Part shown: positions 50,783-59,760 of the stretch, piece by piece
Position numbering within the stretch: position 1 is the stretch's first letter
Layout of the letters: each line of letters opens with the position of its first letter
Origin: Alphaproteobacteria bacterium HGW-Alphaproteobacteria-7
GTDB taxonomy: Bacteria; Pseudomonadota; Alphaproteobacteria; Sphingomonadales; Sphingomonadaceae
Assembly: GCA_002842735.1 (NCBI GenBank)
Contig: PHEB01000005.1
Span: forward strand, 1-64,000
Length of the DNA stretch: 64,000 nt
Reading direction: 5' to 3'
Notes under the pieces: generated by a model
Database searches by the model: none
Told to the model about the DNA's origin: nothing
What the model saw: only the letters and a program-made list of their open reading frames with translations
Position numbers and translations under genes: made by a program

Positions 50783-50815
50783 GGGCCCGCCATTGCTGGC
50801 GAGCCCCTCGTTTTA
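50783..50815 (+). terminator. Rho-independent terminator after the halogenase-like gene
   Basis: GGGCCCGCCA (50783-50792) pairs with TGGCGAGCCC (50797-50806) with one G-T wobble, followed by CTCGTTTTACC on the plus strand. Its presence immediately after the last homologous codons suggests that the original stop and tail were lost by deletion just before the terminator. It may also serve the convergent TonB receptor. Confidence 0.65.
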
Positions 50816-50842
50816 CCCCAAAGCGACCTGAGGGTGTCTACG

Positions 50843-53620
50843 TCAGAAGTTCTTGCGGATCGTGAAGTTGAACGTCCGCCCGTAAAGTTCGTGGCGGCTC
50901 GGGAAAGTCCCGATCTGCTGACCGCCGGCATCGAGCAGGTCGTTCTGGGTCACGAAGGGTTCGTTGGTGAGGTTGAACACCTCGGCCAGAATGCCGACCC
51001 CGTTGAGGAAGCTACCCGGACGGTCAAAGGTATAACCAATCTGCGCATCGAGAATGGTCTCGCTCAGAGCATTGGCACCCGACAGCGACCCGTCAAAGTT
51101 CTGCACTTCCGACAGGAACCCATCGCGATAGCGCGCTGCCAGCTTGGCGCGGAAGCCATGCTTTTCGTAGAAGATATCGCCCGACCAGGTGACTTCCGAA
51201 TGGCCGGGAATAGCCAGCGGGTTGAAGTTCTCGTTCTCCACCTTCGCATCGGCATAGGTGATCGAGAAGAACCCGCCAAACCCGTCAAGCGCATCGGAAA
51301 CGTCGCCAAAATCGAGGCGCACCGTGCCTTCAACCCCGGTGATTGTGCCATCGGCAAAGTTGACCGGGCCGCTGAACACGCCGGTGGCGACTTCGGGGTT
51401 GGTCTGCAGGATACCGCCCGCCCCGAAATTTTCGATCGACTGGGTCAGATCGGTCAACTCGTTGAAATCGATGATCCAGTCGGCCAGCTCCTTGTGGAAG
51501 GCTGCGACAATGATCGCCGAGCCGGGCGAGAAGTATTTTTCGACCGAGATATCGTAGGAAGTCGACCGGTAAGGCTGCAACGCCGGGTTGCCACCGCCCA
51601 AATTGAAACACACCAGCGAAGGCGGATTGAACCCGACCACCGTATCGGGGATTTGGTCGGCATTGGTGTCGAGGCAACTCTGAGTGTTGAAGCCAATGTT
51701 CTGGTTCGCGGTCATCTGATCGAGCCGCGCGCGGGTAATGGTCTTGGCCGCCGCGACCCGGACGAACAGATCGGGCATGACTTCAAAGCTCAAGTTCATG
51801 CTCGGCAGCCAGTTGTCATAGCTTTCTTTGACTGTGTTCAGCAGCCCGCCGCCAATCGTCCCGGTCGATTTCTGAGTGGTATCGGCATAGCGCAGACCGA
51901 TATTGCCGCGCACCGGAACCGAGCCGAGATCGCCATCAATATCGGCCTGGATGTAGATATTGTGGACCTTCTCATCCACCACCCATTCGGTATCAAAGGT
52001 CGCCTTTTCCACCAGATAGGTGCCATCGGTCAGGAAGCTCGACGGATCATAGGCGATGATGTCCATGCCCAGACTTTTGGTATTGGTCGTGCCGAGGATC
52101 GCCGAGGCCGGAATAGCCAGCCCGCCCGTGCCAAACGCCGCCGTGGGACGCAGGAAGGCTTCGTTGGAATCAAATTGCTTCTGACGGTCGGTATAGAGCC
52201 AGCCGACGGTGACGCGATCAATGAACCCGCCATCGAACTGCCAGAAGGATTCGGTCCGCAGCTGGTGCAATTCATCGTCGATCTTGGGCTGCTTGATAAA
52301 GCCGACCTGACCCCACCCGCCCGGATCGGTAAGCAGCACGTTTGCCGGATCGGTGTAATCGAGCAGGCTTTCGATGGTGTATTGGCCGTTCGGCAGGAAG
52401 TTGAACGTCAGCGTATCCGCCGCGCCGCTGCCGCCGGGGCCGGTGCCAGCATAGGATTCAAAATCGATGTCGTTGCGATTGAGCGTCGAATAGCCGTAAT
52501 CGACCACAAAGCCGAGGTTGTCGGTCGCCTTCCATTCAAGATTGGTGCCGATCGCAAAAATCTCTGACTTCGAACCTTCGGTATCGGTGCGCAGGATTGG
52601 GAAGACGTTGGAAAAGGTCGCCGTGTCGGCAAACGGGCCGCTGCCGGTCACGCTGTCAACCACCGCGCCGCCATTGGTGCTCCATGCCGCAATCGGGGTT
52701 TCGGTACCGCGGAAAATGCCCGAATCGTCGGTGTCGGTGTAGAAGCCGTCGATCGAAAGCGAGAACCGGTCGGTCGGTTCAAACTGCAGCGCGCCGGTGA
52801 TCGACGTGCGTTCAAACTCGCGGCTCACCGCACCCTGACGCGGGTTGTCGCGCGGGAAAATCACGCCTTCGGGGGTGCGTTCGGTCTGGAACTGGTTGGT
52901 CTTGAGCTCGCGCGAGACAAACTGGGTCGGAATCGATTGGATGGTTGCACCCAAAGACCAGCCCAGCGTGCCAGCTTCGTTCTGATCAATATAGGACGCG
53001 AAGAAGCGATAGCCATCATCGCCGAAATCAGGGTTGAGCGAACCATTATCATTGATGGTGTAGGTGCCCGAGACGCTGATCTGACGCTTTTTGGAGTCGA
53101 GCGGCTTGATCGTGCGCAAATCCACCGCACCGGCGATGCCGATGGCTGCCAATTGCGCATCACCGGTCTTGTAGACCACGCCCTGCGCGATCAGTTCGGA
53201 CGGGAACTGATCAAATTCGATCCCGCGGTTATTGCCCGCCGAAACCACTTCGCGGCCATTGAGCAGCGCGAGGCTGAAATCGGGGCCGAGGCCGCGGATC
53301 GAGATTTGTTGCGCACGGCCGCGAACGCGCTGAGCGGTCACGCCCGGAAGGCGCGCCAGCGTATCGGCGATGGAAAGGTCAGGCAGCTGACCAATGTCTT
53401 CAGCGGAAATGACTTCGACAATCGAGGTTGCCCGGCGCTTGGCATCGAGCGAGCTCTGGATCGAGCTGCGGATACCGGTAACGACAATCGCGTCGCCTTC
53501 AACAGCAGCCGGCTCTTCGGCGTCCTGCGCCAGCGCCGGTGCGCCGGTCGCGGCCAGCGCCAGAAAGGTCGCCGCCCCGCACAGCAGGCGCGCGTTTACG
53601 TTGATCCCGTTCGTTTTCAT
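50843..53620 (-). CDS. TonB-dependent receptor, probably for maltodextrins
   Basis: 925-residue outer-membrane receptor. The signal peptide ends GAPALAQDAE; a TonB-box-like DAIVVTGIRSSIQSSLDAKR is followed by a plug with EDIGQLPDLSIADTLARLPG and VRGRAQQISIRGLGPDFSLA, and a large barrel ending RTFNFTIRKNF with terminal Phe. Plug and barrel resemble the sphingomonad/Caulobacter receptors for oligosaccharides (MalA-like). It lies convergent to the LacI/amylase operon, so maltodextrin uptake is the likely job. ATG at 53620. No obvious LacI palindrome identical to 44648 was found upstream. Confidence 0.88.
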   Translation of the reverse strand: MKTNGINVNARLLCGAATFLALAATGAPALAQDAEEPAAVEGDAIVVTGIRSSIQSSLDAKRRATSIVEVISAEDIGQLPDLSIADTLARLPGVTAQRVRGRAQQISIRGLGPDFSLALLNGREVVSAGNNRGIEFDQFPSELIAQGVVYKTGDAQLAAIGIAGAVDLRTIKPLDSKKRQISVSGTYTINDNGSLNPDFGDDGYRFFASYIDQNEAGTLGWSLGATIQSIPTQFVSRELKTNQFQTERTPEGVIFPRDNPRQGAVSREFERTSITGALQFEPTDRFSLSIDGFYTDTDDSGIFRGTETPIAAWSTNGGAVVDSVTGSGPFADTATFSNVFPILRTDTEGSKSEIFAIGTNLEWKATDNLGFVVDYGYSTLNRNDIDFESYAGTGPGGSGAADTLTFNFLPNGQYTIESLLDYTDPANVLLTDPGGWGQVGFIKQPKIDDELHQLRTESFWQFDGGFIDRVTVGWLYTDRQKQFDSNEAFLRPTAAFGTGGLAIPASAILGTTNTKSLGMDIIAYDPSSFLTDGTYLVEKATFDTEWVVDEKVHNIYIQADIDGDLGSVPVRGNIGLRYADTTQKSTGTIGGGLLNTVKESYDNWLPSMNLSFEVMPDLFVRVAAAKTITRARLDQMTANQNIGFNTQSCLDTNADQIPDTVVGFNPPSLVCFNLGGGNPALQPYRSTSYDISVEKYFSPGSAIIVAAFHKELADWIIDFNELTDLTQSIENFGAGGILQTNPEVATGVFSGPVNFADGTITGVEGTVRLDFGDVSDALDGFGGFFSITYADAKVENENFNPLAIPGHSEVTWSGDIFYEKHGFRAKLAARYRDGFLSEVQNFDGSLSGANALSETILDAQIGYTFDRPGSFLNGVGILAEVFNLTNEPFVTQNDLLDAGGQQIGTFPSRHELYGRTFNFTIRKNF

Positions 53621-53994
53621 CAGAGTCCTCTCCCCGCAAGCGACATTGAACGTACGCTTTTGCAGTTTTTTTCATAACGCAACACGGCTTGCAGGTAAAT
53701 CACCAATCCGCATTCGTCCGCCAGACTTTTAAAAAACAGATATAATTGTTTATATACAACATTATAATTTAGACAATCTAACCGTAATCCGGGCAAAAGT
53801 TTGGCGCAAAGCGGCAGATTGTTGCCTGTTAGCCACAGTTTTTTGCAGGAACGCCCGCCGCCGCCCGCCATGCCTCAGAAAAGCCCGCGCGTTGCGGTGA
53901 CTGCGCCCTTTGATTTCGGCATTTTATTTGTTCTTAATCAATTAATTGATTATGCAGCTTGGACATCAACAGAGGATTTGATAGGCTGATCCAC
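53621..53994. promoter_or_regulatory. Divergent promoter region with an 18-bp perfect palindrome
   Basis: This 374-bp AT-rich gap lies between the TonB receptor and the DUF6445 gene. TAATCAATTAATTGATTA (53935-53952) is a perfect 18-bp palindrome 42 bp before the ATG at 53995; it could be an operator. AT-rich runs near 53740-53770 could hold the promoter of the receptor gene. No reading frame in the gap is convincing. Confidence 0.5.
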
Positions 53995-54729
53995 ATGGCC
54001 ACCCCCCCTCCTTCACAGCCCCAGATTGCCGCGGAAGGCTGGGCCATCTCGCTCGCGCAGGCCCGTGTTGAACGTTTTTCGACATATAATCATCTGCTTG
54101 TTTCAGTCTATGATCTGCTGGAATCCCCCGAAAAGGTCATTTCGAAACCACTTTTGCAAGATTTTGCACAAATCACACCGCAATATCCGGGGTTGCGTGC
54201 GCCGCTTGATCCGGCGATTTGCGCAAGCTGGCTGACCCAGCTTGGGCCGCGACTCGATCAGTGGTTCGGCCCCCAGCCCCGGGGTTGGGAAATGCAGGCG
54301 TGGTATTCGATCGTCACCACGCCGCCCGCCAAACTGCTGCCGATCCAGCGTCTTCCGCACGTCGATGGCACCGATCCGAACCAGATCGCGATGATGCTCT
54401 ATCTCCACCGCACCAGGCACGGCGGCACGGCGTTTTTCCGCCACCGTTCAACCGGGCTGGAGGCGCTATCGGCTGCGGATTTCCCGCGCTATGCCAAGGC
54501 ATTGCAGGAAGATGTCGCGCGCACCGGCCTGCCGCCCGCCGCCTATACCACCGACGGCGCGCCGCATTTCGAACGGACGCACGCGGTGCCCGGCACCTTC
54601 AATCAGGCGGTGTTCTATCGCGGCAACATCCTGCATAGCGGGGTGATTGATAACACGGCGGCGCTGGTGGCTGATCCGCGCGCCGGGCGGTTGACGATCA
54701 ACGCATTCTTCCGCCCGGCGGCGGAATAG
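53995..54729 (+). CDS. DUF6445-like protein (possible 2-oxoglutarate/Fe-type fold)
   Basis: 244-residue soluble protein without signal peptide. Features are the pattern RLPHVDGTDPNQIAMMLYLH (His-x-Asp), then GGTAFFRHRSTG, and RGNILHSGVID near the end; a His-x-Asp...His set in this order is the iron-binding triad of 2-oxoglutarate dioxygenases. I recognise it as similar to DUF6445 proteins that accompany tryptophan halogenases and TonB receptors in sphingomonads. The ATG at 53995 is preferred to a TTG 12 codons earlier. It is followed by the halogenase gene 19 bp later, probably one operon. Function unknown. Confidence 0.6.
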   Translation: MATPPPSQPQIAAEGWAISLAQARVERFSTYNHLLVSVYDLLESPEKVISKPLLQDFAQITPQYPGLRAPLDPAICASWLTQLGPRLDQWFGPQPRGWEMQAWYSIVTTPPAKLLPIQRLPHVDGTDPNQIAMMLYLHRTRHGGTAFFRHRSTGLEALSAADFPRYAKALQEDVARTGLPPAAYTTDGAPHFERTHAVPGTFNQAVFYRGNILHSGVIDNTAALVADPRAGRLTINAFFRPAAE

Positions 54730-54748
54730 GCACAGGCGGGGCAAACAC

Positions 54749-56278
54749 ATGGCAGAGCGCGGCGTTGAAAAACTGGTGATCGTCGGCGGAGGCACCGCGG
54801 GCTGGATCACCGCCGCGGCCTTTGCCCGGTTACTGGGGCAGCGACTCACCATCGAATTGGTCGAATCCGACGCGATCGGCACCATCGGCGTGGGCGAGGC
54901 GACGATCCCGCAGATCATCCGATTGAACACCATCCTTGGGCTGGATGAACACGAATTCCTGCAGCGCGCGTCAGGCACCTACAAACTCGGGATCGAGTTT
55001 GTCGATTGGGGGCGGATTGGCAGCCGTTATCTGCACACCTTTGGTGATACCGGAATGAACCTCGGCAATGTTGCCTTTCACCATTACTGGCGGCGCAGCG
55101 TGATGGGCGAGGCCGCGCCCGATGCGCGCGGGCTGTGGCACTATTCGCTGCATCAGCTGGCGGCCGATCAGGCGCGGTTCGGCAAGCTCGACCGGGTCGG
55201 CAACACCGCTATGGCAGGGCTGGCCTATGCCTATCACTTCGATGCCACCCGCTATGCCCTGCACCTGCGCGACTATGCCGAGGCGCGCGAGGTAACGCGC
55301 ACCGAAGGCATGGTCGAAAGCGTTGAGCGCGACGGGACGAGCGGCGATATCACCGCGATCACCCTTGATGATGGCAGGCGGGTTGCGGGCGATTTCTTTG
55401 TCGATTGCACCGGCTTTCGCGCGCTGTTGCTGGGCGGCGCTTTGGGGGTGGGCTATCAGGACTGGTCGCACTGGCTTCCGTGCGACCGGGCGCTGGCGGT
55501 GCCAAGCGAGCGGCTGCCCACGCTGGTGCCCTTCACCCGCGCCACCGCCAAATCGGCGGGCTGGCAATGGCGCATCCCCTTGCAGCACCGCACCGGCAAC
55601 GGCCACGTCTATGCGAGCGGGTTTACGGATGATGATGCGGCGGCCGATACCTTGTTGGCGGGGCTGGATACCAAACCACTGGGCGACCCGCGCCCAATCC
55701 GCTTCACCACCGGGCGGCGCGAAGCATTATGGGCGCAGAATTGCGTCAGCATCGGGTTGTCGAGCGGGTTTCTGGAGCCCTTGGAATCGACCAGCATCCA
55801 CCTGATCCAGTCGCATGTCAGCCGTTTAATCCAGCTGTTCCCGCGCGGCAAAAACGCCGCTGCTGAACGCGCCGAATTCAACCGCCGCTGCATGGCCGAA
55901 TTTGACCAGATCCGCGATTTCCTAATCCTGCATTACCATCGCACCGATCGCGATGACACCGAGTTCTGGCGTTATTGCAAGCATATGGCCGTGCCCGACA
56001 GCGTCACGCACAAGCTGGAACTGTTCGCCGCATCGGGCCGGGTCGGGCGCGATGCCGATGATCTGTTCCGTGAGGCGAGCTGGGTGCAGGTGATGCTGGG
56101 CCAAGGCATCATGCCCGCCGATTATGATCCGATGGCCGATCAAATCGCCCCGGCGCAGCTGGACGAATTCCTCGCCAATCTGCGCAATGTGATCGAACGC
56201 AGCGTTGCGGGCTTGCCCACCCACGCGGACTATGTGCAACGCCATTGCCCCGCCGATACCGGCAGCACCCCCGCCTGA
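54749..56278 (+). CDS. Flavin-dependent tryptophan-halogenase-family protein
   Basis: 509-residue intact flavoprotein. The FAD-binding GxGxxG motif is VIVGGGTAGWITAAAFARLL with the acidic strand-2 end IELVESDAIG, followed by VGVGEATIP; the conserved Lys is in YKLGIEFVDWGRIG; GWQWRIPLQHRTGNG is the WxWxIP motif that marks halogenases over monooxygenases; and LEPLESTSIHLIQ follows. It needs reduced FAD from a partner reductase. Whether it halogenates anything is unknown; many sphingomonad members near TonB receptors have no known substrate. ATG at 54749, in an operon with the DUF6445 gene, followed by a terminator. It serves as reference for the decayed paralogue at 49235. Confidence 0.9.
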   Translation: MAERGVEKLVIVGGGTAGWITAAAFARLLGQRLTIELVESDAIGTIGVGEATIPQIIRLNTILGLDEHEFLQRASGTYKLGIEFVDWGRIGSRYLHTFGDTGMNLGNVAFHHYWRRSVMGEAAPDARGLWHYSLHQLAADQARFGKLDRVGNTAMAGLAYAYHFDATRYALHLRDYAEAREVTRTEGMVESVERDGTSGDITAITLDDGRRVAGDFFVDCTGFRALLLGGALGVGYQDWSHWLPCDRALAVPSERLPTLVPFTRATAKSAGWQWRIPLQHRTGNGHVYASGFTDDDAAADTLLAGLDTKPLGDPRPIRFTTGRREALWAQNCVSIGLSSGFLEPLESTSIHLIQSHVSRLIQLFPRGKNAAAERAEFNRRCMAEFDQIRDFLILHYHRTDRDDTEFWRYCKHMAVPDSVTHKLELFAASGRVGRDADDLFREASWVQVMLGQGIMPADYDPMADQIAPAQLDEFLANLRNVIERSVAGLPTHADYVQRHCPADTGSTPA

Positions 56279-56287
56279 TCGCCGCCA

Positions 56288-56326
56288 ACGAAAAAGGGCG
56301 GCGTGGTTGCCCACACCGCCCCTTTG
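56288..56326. terminator. Bidirectional terminator between convergent genes
   Basis: GGGCGGCGTGG pairs with CCACACCGCCC with one mismatch around TTGC. The stem is flanked by AAAAA on the left and CCTTTG on the right. It lies between the 3' ends of the halogenase gene (+) and the cytochrome gene (-), so it can serve both. Confidence 0.7.
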
Positions 56327-56348
56327 TCTCTGGCCCGAAGGCGAAAGC

Positions 56349-56837
56349 TTACTTCGACTGGCTTTCGAGATAGGCGACCAGATTGGCGCGATCCTGCGCG
56401 TTCTTGATGCCCGGAAACATCATCTTGGTGCCCGGCATGAATGCCTTGGGGCTTGCCAGATATTCGAACAGTGTCTCGGTCGTCCAGGTTACGCCGCTGT
56501 TCTTGTTGGCGTCGGAGTAGTTGTATCCAGCCACCGAACCTGCTGTGCTGCCGACAATATTGTGCAGCGACGGGCCGACGCGGTTTACGCCTTTTTCAAG
56601 CACGTGGCACGAACGGCACAGCGCGAAGGTTTTTTCACCGGCGGCGGCATCGGTGGTCATGCTGGCGAAATCCACCGTCGCCGCAGCAGCATTAGCTGCG
56701 GGCGCAACAACCGCAGCGGTCTCAACCGAAGGCGCAGCTGTCGCAGCCGGGGCTTGATCGGCGGCGCCATCGCCGCAAGCTGAAAGGGTGGTGAGGCTGG
56801 CCAGCGCCGCAGCGCCCAACAATAAATCGCGTTTCAT
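56349..56837 (-). CDS. Membrane-anchored class I c-type cytochrome
   Basis: 162-residue cytochrome with a lipobox-like LSAC at the end of its signal sequence, an Ala/Pro-rich linker (~25-60) and a C-terminal domain with haem motif CRSCHVLEKG near residue 75. The axial Met ligand is probably in FMPGTKMMFPGIK, and the ending QDRANLVAYLESQSK is typical of mitochondrial-type cytochromes c/c2. It acts as a periplasmic electron carrier tethered to the membrane. ATG at 56837. It is divergent from the DUF1499 gene. Confidence 0.85.
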   Translation of the reverse strand: MKRDLLLGAAALASLTTLSACGDGAADQAPAATAAPSVETAAVVAPAANAAAATVDFASMTTDAAAGEKTFALCRSCHVLEKGVNRVGPSLHNIVGSTAGSVAGYNYSDANKNSGVTWTTETLFEYLASPKAFMPGTKMMFPGIKNAQDRANLVAYLESQSK

Positions 56838-56980
56838 CGATATATGTCCTTTGAATTACGGGTTCTTCGCATCCGCCCACGCGCCATAACCGAGTATTTC
56901 GGGCATGGAAAGCGCGGGTTCGCGCAGGATGATTGCCCAAAGATTGATATACGCAGCGTGCGCGTTAAAAGGTGCCCATG

Positions 56981-57790
56981 ATGAAAAACCTGCCCTGGCA
57001 CACCAAGATCGTCCTCGCCCTGCTGGCGTTCCTTCCGCTCTATTTCGCGGTTGCCGCGCTTGGCACGAAAATCGGCCTGTGGAGCTGGCAGACCGGGCTG
57101 GTGTCATTGTCATTTGGAGGAGGCGTGATCCTGCTGGGAGTCGTCGCGCTGGCCGCGCTGGTATCGCTGATTATCGCCCTGCGCACCAAACCGCGGCGCA
57201 ACGGGCTGTTGGCGGTCGCGATTATCGGTCTGCTGGTGCCGGGTGCGGTGTTCGTGATGTTCAGCGCTGCGAGAAGCGCGGCAGGTGACAACCCGATCCA
57301 CGATATCGCCACCGATACCGCCAACCCGCCCGCGTTCTCGGCCGAGACGATGGCTGCGCGCGAAGCGGCGGGGGCCAATCCGCTGAGCGATTACCAGACC
57401 CCGCTGGGCCAGTTGGAACTTTACCAAAGCGTGCCGCCTGAACTGGCAATCAAATCACACGCGCAAATCATCACCGACCGCAAGGATCGCCCGGCTCCGC
57501 TGCCACTTGGCGGCGCGAGCAAGGCCGAAGGCGTGGCCGCGGTAAAAGCCGCGATGGACGCGATGGGGCTGAAAGACATCCGCAGCGATGCCGAGGCTGG
57601 AATGGTCGAAGGCGTGGCGGGAACCTTCTGGTTCGGGTTCAAGGATGATGTGGTCGCCCGCGTTGGCGATGCGCAGATCGATTTTCGCTCTGTCAGCCGG
57701 GTGGGCCGCAGCGATATGGGCGCAAATACCGCGCGGATCATCGAACTGCGCAGCCGCACCGAGGCGCTGCTGGGATCGGCCAGCCGGTAG
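56981..57790 (+). CDS. DUF1499-family membrane protein
   Basis: About 269 residues. Three hydrophobic N-terminal segments are visible (IVLALLAFLPLYFAVAALG, GGGVILLGVVALAALVSLII, LLAVAIIGLLVPGAVFVMF), followed by a soluble DUF1499 domain (~100-269) with NPIHDIATDTANPPAF near its start and TFWFGFKDDVVARV and SRVGRSDMGANTARI at the end. Function of the family is unknown. The ATG at 56981 follows AAAAGG by 8 bases; ATG 56978 is one codon upstream. It is divergent from the cytochrome gene. Confidence 0.8.
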   Translation: MKNLPWHTKIVLALLAFLPLYFAVAALGTKIGLWSWQTGLVSLSFGGGVILLGVVALAALVSLIIALRTKPRRNGLLAVAIIGLLVPGAVFVMFSAARSAAGDNPIHDIATDTANPPAFSAETMAAREAAGANPLSDYQTPLGQLELYQSVPPELAIKSHAQIITDRKDRPAPLPLGGASKAEGVAAVKAAMDAMGLKDIRSDAEAGMVEGVAGTFWFGFKDDVVARVGDAQIDFRSVSRVGRSDMGANTARIIELRSRTEALLGSASR

Positions 57791-57849
57791 ATATCGCTCG
57801 GCTCAGGACGGACGAACGGACGTGGGTGTTTGAAAATCGGGGTGTTGCA

Positions 57850-58455
57850 TCAGTCGCGAAACGCCGCCGCCGCCAGCGCACTGCGTTGAAACACGGTCAG
57901 CACGCATAGCGCGGCATAACCATAGGCGAGCACCGGGAACCACGCCGGAAACAGGCACATGGCGATGAACAGCGCGATGGTTTCGGTACCTTCGGCCAGC
58001 CCGGTGGAATAGAAAAAGCTCTTGCGCCCGTGCGCGGTGGTTTCCTCGCCGCGCTTGGCCGCGATCACCGCAAAGGCGAGGAAGCTGACCCCGGTCAGCA
58101 CGAAACTGGCGACCAGCACCAGCGCGGGCAGGGTATTTTCCGCCGCCAGCACCGCGAAGCCGAGCGGGATCGACACGTAGAACGCAAAGTCGGCGACGAT
58201 GTCGAAATAACCGCCCAGATCGGATGGCCCGCGCACCCGCGCCACTGCGCCGTCCAGCCCATCGGCCACGCGGTTGGCAAGGATCAGCCCCAGCCCCCAG
58301 CCGATATGGCCAAAGGCAATCGCCGCCGCGCCCGCCAGCCCCAGCACCAGCCCGGTAAAGGTGAGCCCGTTGGCGGTCACCCCCACCCCCGCAAGCACGC
58401 GCCCCGCCCAATTGAGCGGCGGGTCGATCAGCGGGCGCAGTTTGGCGTCAAGCAT
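57850..58455 (-). CDS. CDP-alcohol phosphatidyltransferase
   Basis: 201-residue inner-membrane enzyme transferring a phosphatidyl group from CDP-diacylglycerol to an alcohol. The signature DG-x2-AR-x8-G-x3-D-x3-D is complete in LDGAVARVRGPSDLGGYFDI followed by VAD, near residue 70. About six hydrophobic segments are present. Substrate (glycerol phosphate, inositol or other) cannot be read from the sequence. ATG at 58455, 3 bp after the nupC stop, so the pair is one operon. Confidence 0.85.
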   Translation of the reverse strand: MLDAKLRPLIDPPLNWAGRVLAGVGVTANGLTFTGLVLGLAGAAAIAFGHIGWGLGLILANRVADGLDGAVARVRGPSDLGGYFDIVADFAFYVSIPLGFAVLAAENTLPALVLVASFVLTGVSFLAFAVIAAKRGEETTAHGRKSFFYSTGLAEGTETIALFIAMCLFPAWFPVLAYGYAALCVLTVFQRSALAAAAFRD

Positions 58456-58458
58456 CGG

Positions 58459-59736
58459 CTATACGCCCCAACTCACCAGCCCGATCCACGCGCCTGTCAT
58501 CGCGGTGGCGAGGTTGCCGGCCAGCCAGCTTTTCATCCCCAGCCCCGCTGCTTCGGCGCGGCGTTCTGGGCACAGGGTGCCGATGGTCGATACCAACAGG
58601 CCGACGCTGGCAAGGTTCGCCACCCCGCACAGCGCATAGGTCACGATCAGCAGGCTGCGCGCGCCAAAGGTGCCATCGGGCAGCGCGGCGAGTTCAAGAT
58701 AGGCGACATATTCGTTGAGGATCGCCTTGGTGCCCATCAACCCGCCTGCCGCCTGTGCCTCACCCCAAGGCACGCCCAGCAGCCACATGAACGGCGCGAA
58801 CACCCAGCCCATCACGCGTTTGAGGCTGATCGCCTCGCCATCGATCAGCGGCAACAGCGCCAGCACCTGATCGGTCAGCGCCACCAGCGCAAACACCACG
58901 ATGATCACCGCAATCACCGCGAGGAACAGCGCCATCCCGTCCATCGTGCCTTTGACGATCGCGTCGATGCTGGATTCGTAACTCAGGCCGGGTTCATCCT
59001 TCTCCACCGCCGTCTTGGCGTCCTCCGGCGTTCCCGGCACCATCAGCCGCGCGATCAGCAGCGCGGCGGGGAGCGAGATCAGCGAGGCGGAGATCATGTG
59101 GCCCACCGCATCGGGCACGGTTTCGCGCAAGGTAGTGGCATAAAGGATCAGGATCGCGCCGCTGATGGTCGCCATCGTCAGCACCATGACCTGAAACAGT
59201 TCCGCGCGGGTCATCCGGTCGAAATAGGCGCGCGTGACCAGCGGCGCTTCCACCACGCCAAGAAAGATGCTCGCCCCGCCCGACAGGCCAACCACGCCGC
59301 TGACGCCCAAGCTGCGGCGGAGCAGGAACGACAGGCCGTTGACCATCCAGCGCAGCACCCCCCAATGCCACAGCAGCGCGGCGAGCGCGGAAAACACGAT
59401 CACCAGTGGCAGGATCTGGAACGCGATGATCAGCGGCGGCTGCGCGCCGTCTGCCAGCGCGAACGGTAGCGGCGCCCCGCCGAGATAGCCGAACATGTAG
59501 GATGAGCCCTTGAGCGTCGCCTGTTCAATCGCGCTGACCGCAGAATTGGCAAGGCCCACCGCCTGCCACACCACCGGCACACGCACAATCAGCACCGCGA
59601 GCAGCCCCTGCAACGCCAGCGTGCCCAGCATCCAGCGCCAGCCGGGATGGTTGCGGCGATCTTCGCTGAAACCCCACGCGAGCGCGACAAGCACCGCGAG
59701 GCCGATCAGACCTCGCAGTTGGTCAAACAGTTCCAA
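58459..59736 (-). CDS. nupC: NupC-family nucleoside transporter (CNT)
   Basis: 425-residue concentrative nucleoside transporter. About ten hydrophobic segments are visible. Conserved features include GASIFLGVVEAPLVTRAYFD (nucleoside-binding GxxxFxGxxEAP motif) near residue 155 and GTKAILNEYVAYLEL near residue 335 (the TNEFVAY-type region). It imports nucleosides with a proton or sodium ion across the inner membrane. ATG at 59736. It is the first gene of a two-gene operon with the phosphatidyltransferase; no functional link between the two is obvious. Confidence 0.92.
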   Translation of the reverse strand: MELFDQLRGLIGLAVLVALAWGFSEDRRNHPGWRWMLGTLALQGLLAVLIVRVPVVWQAVGLANSAVSAIEQATLKGSSYMFGYLGGAPLPFALADGAQPPLIIAFQILPLVIVFSALAALLWHWGVLRWMVNGLSFLLRRSLGVSGVVGLSGGASIFLGVVEAPLVTRAYFDRMTRAELFQVMVLTMATISGAILILYATTLRETVPDAVGHMISASLISLPAALLIARLMVPGTPEDAKTAVEKDEPGLSYESSIDAIVKGTMDGMALFLAVIAVIIVVFALVALTDQVLALLPLIDGEAISLKRVMGWVFAPFMWLLGVPWGEAQAAGGLMGTKAILNEYVAYLELAALPDGTFGARSLLIVTYALCGVANLASVGLLVSTIGTLCPERRAEAAGLGMKSWLAGNLATAMTGAWIGLVSWGV

Positions 59737-59760
59737 GTTCTGCTCCTGTCTGCGGCGGTG

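Noticed and set aside
49235-52567. A single 1110-residue halogenase fusion protein
   Set aside because: Homology ends at about 50780, and everything beyond is the antisense of a well-supported TonB receptor gene; the long frame reflects a missing stop codon.
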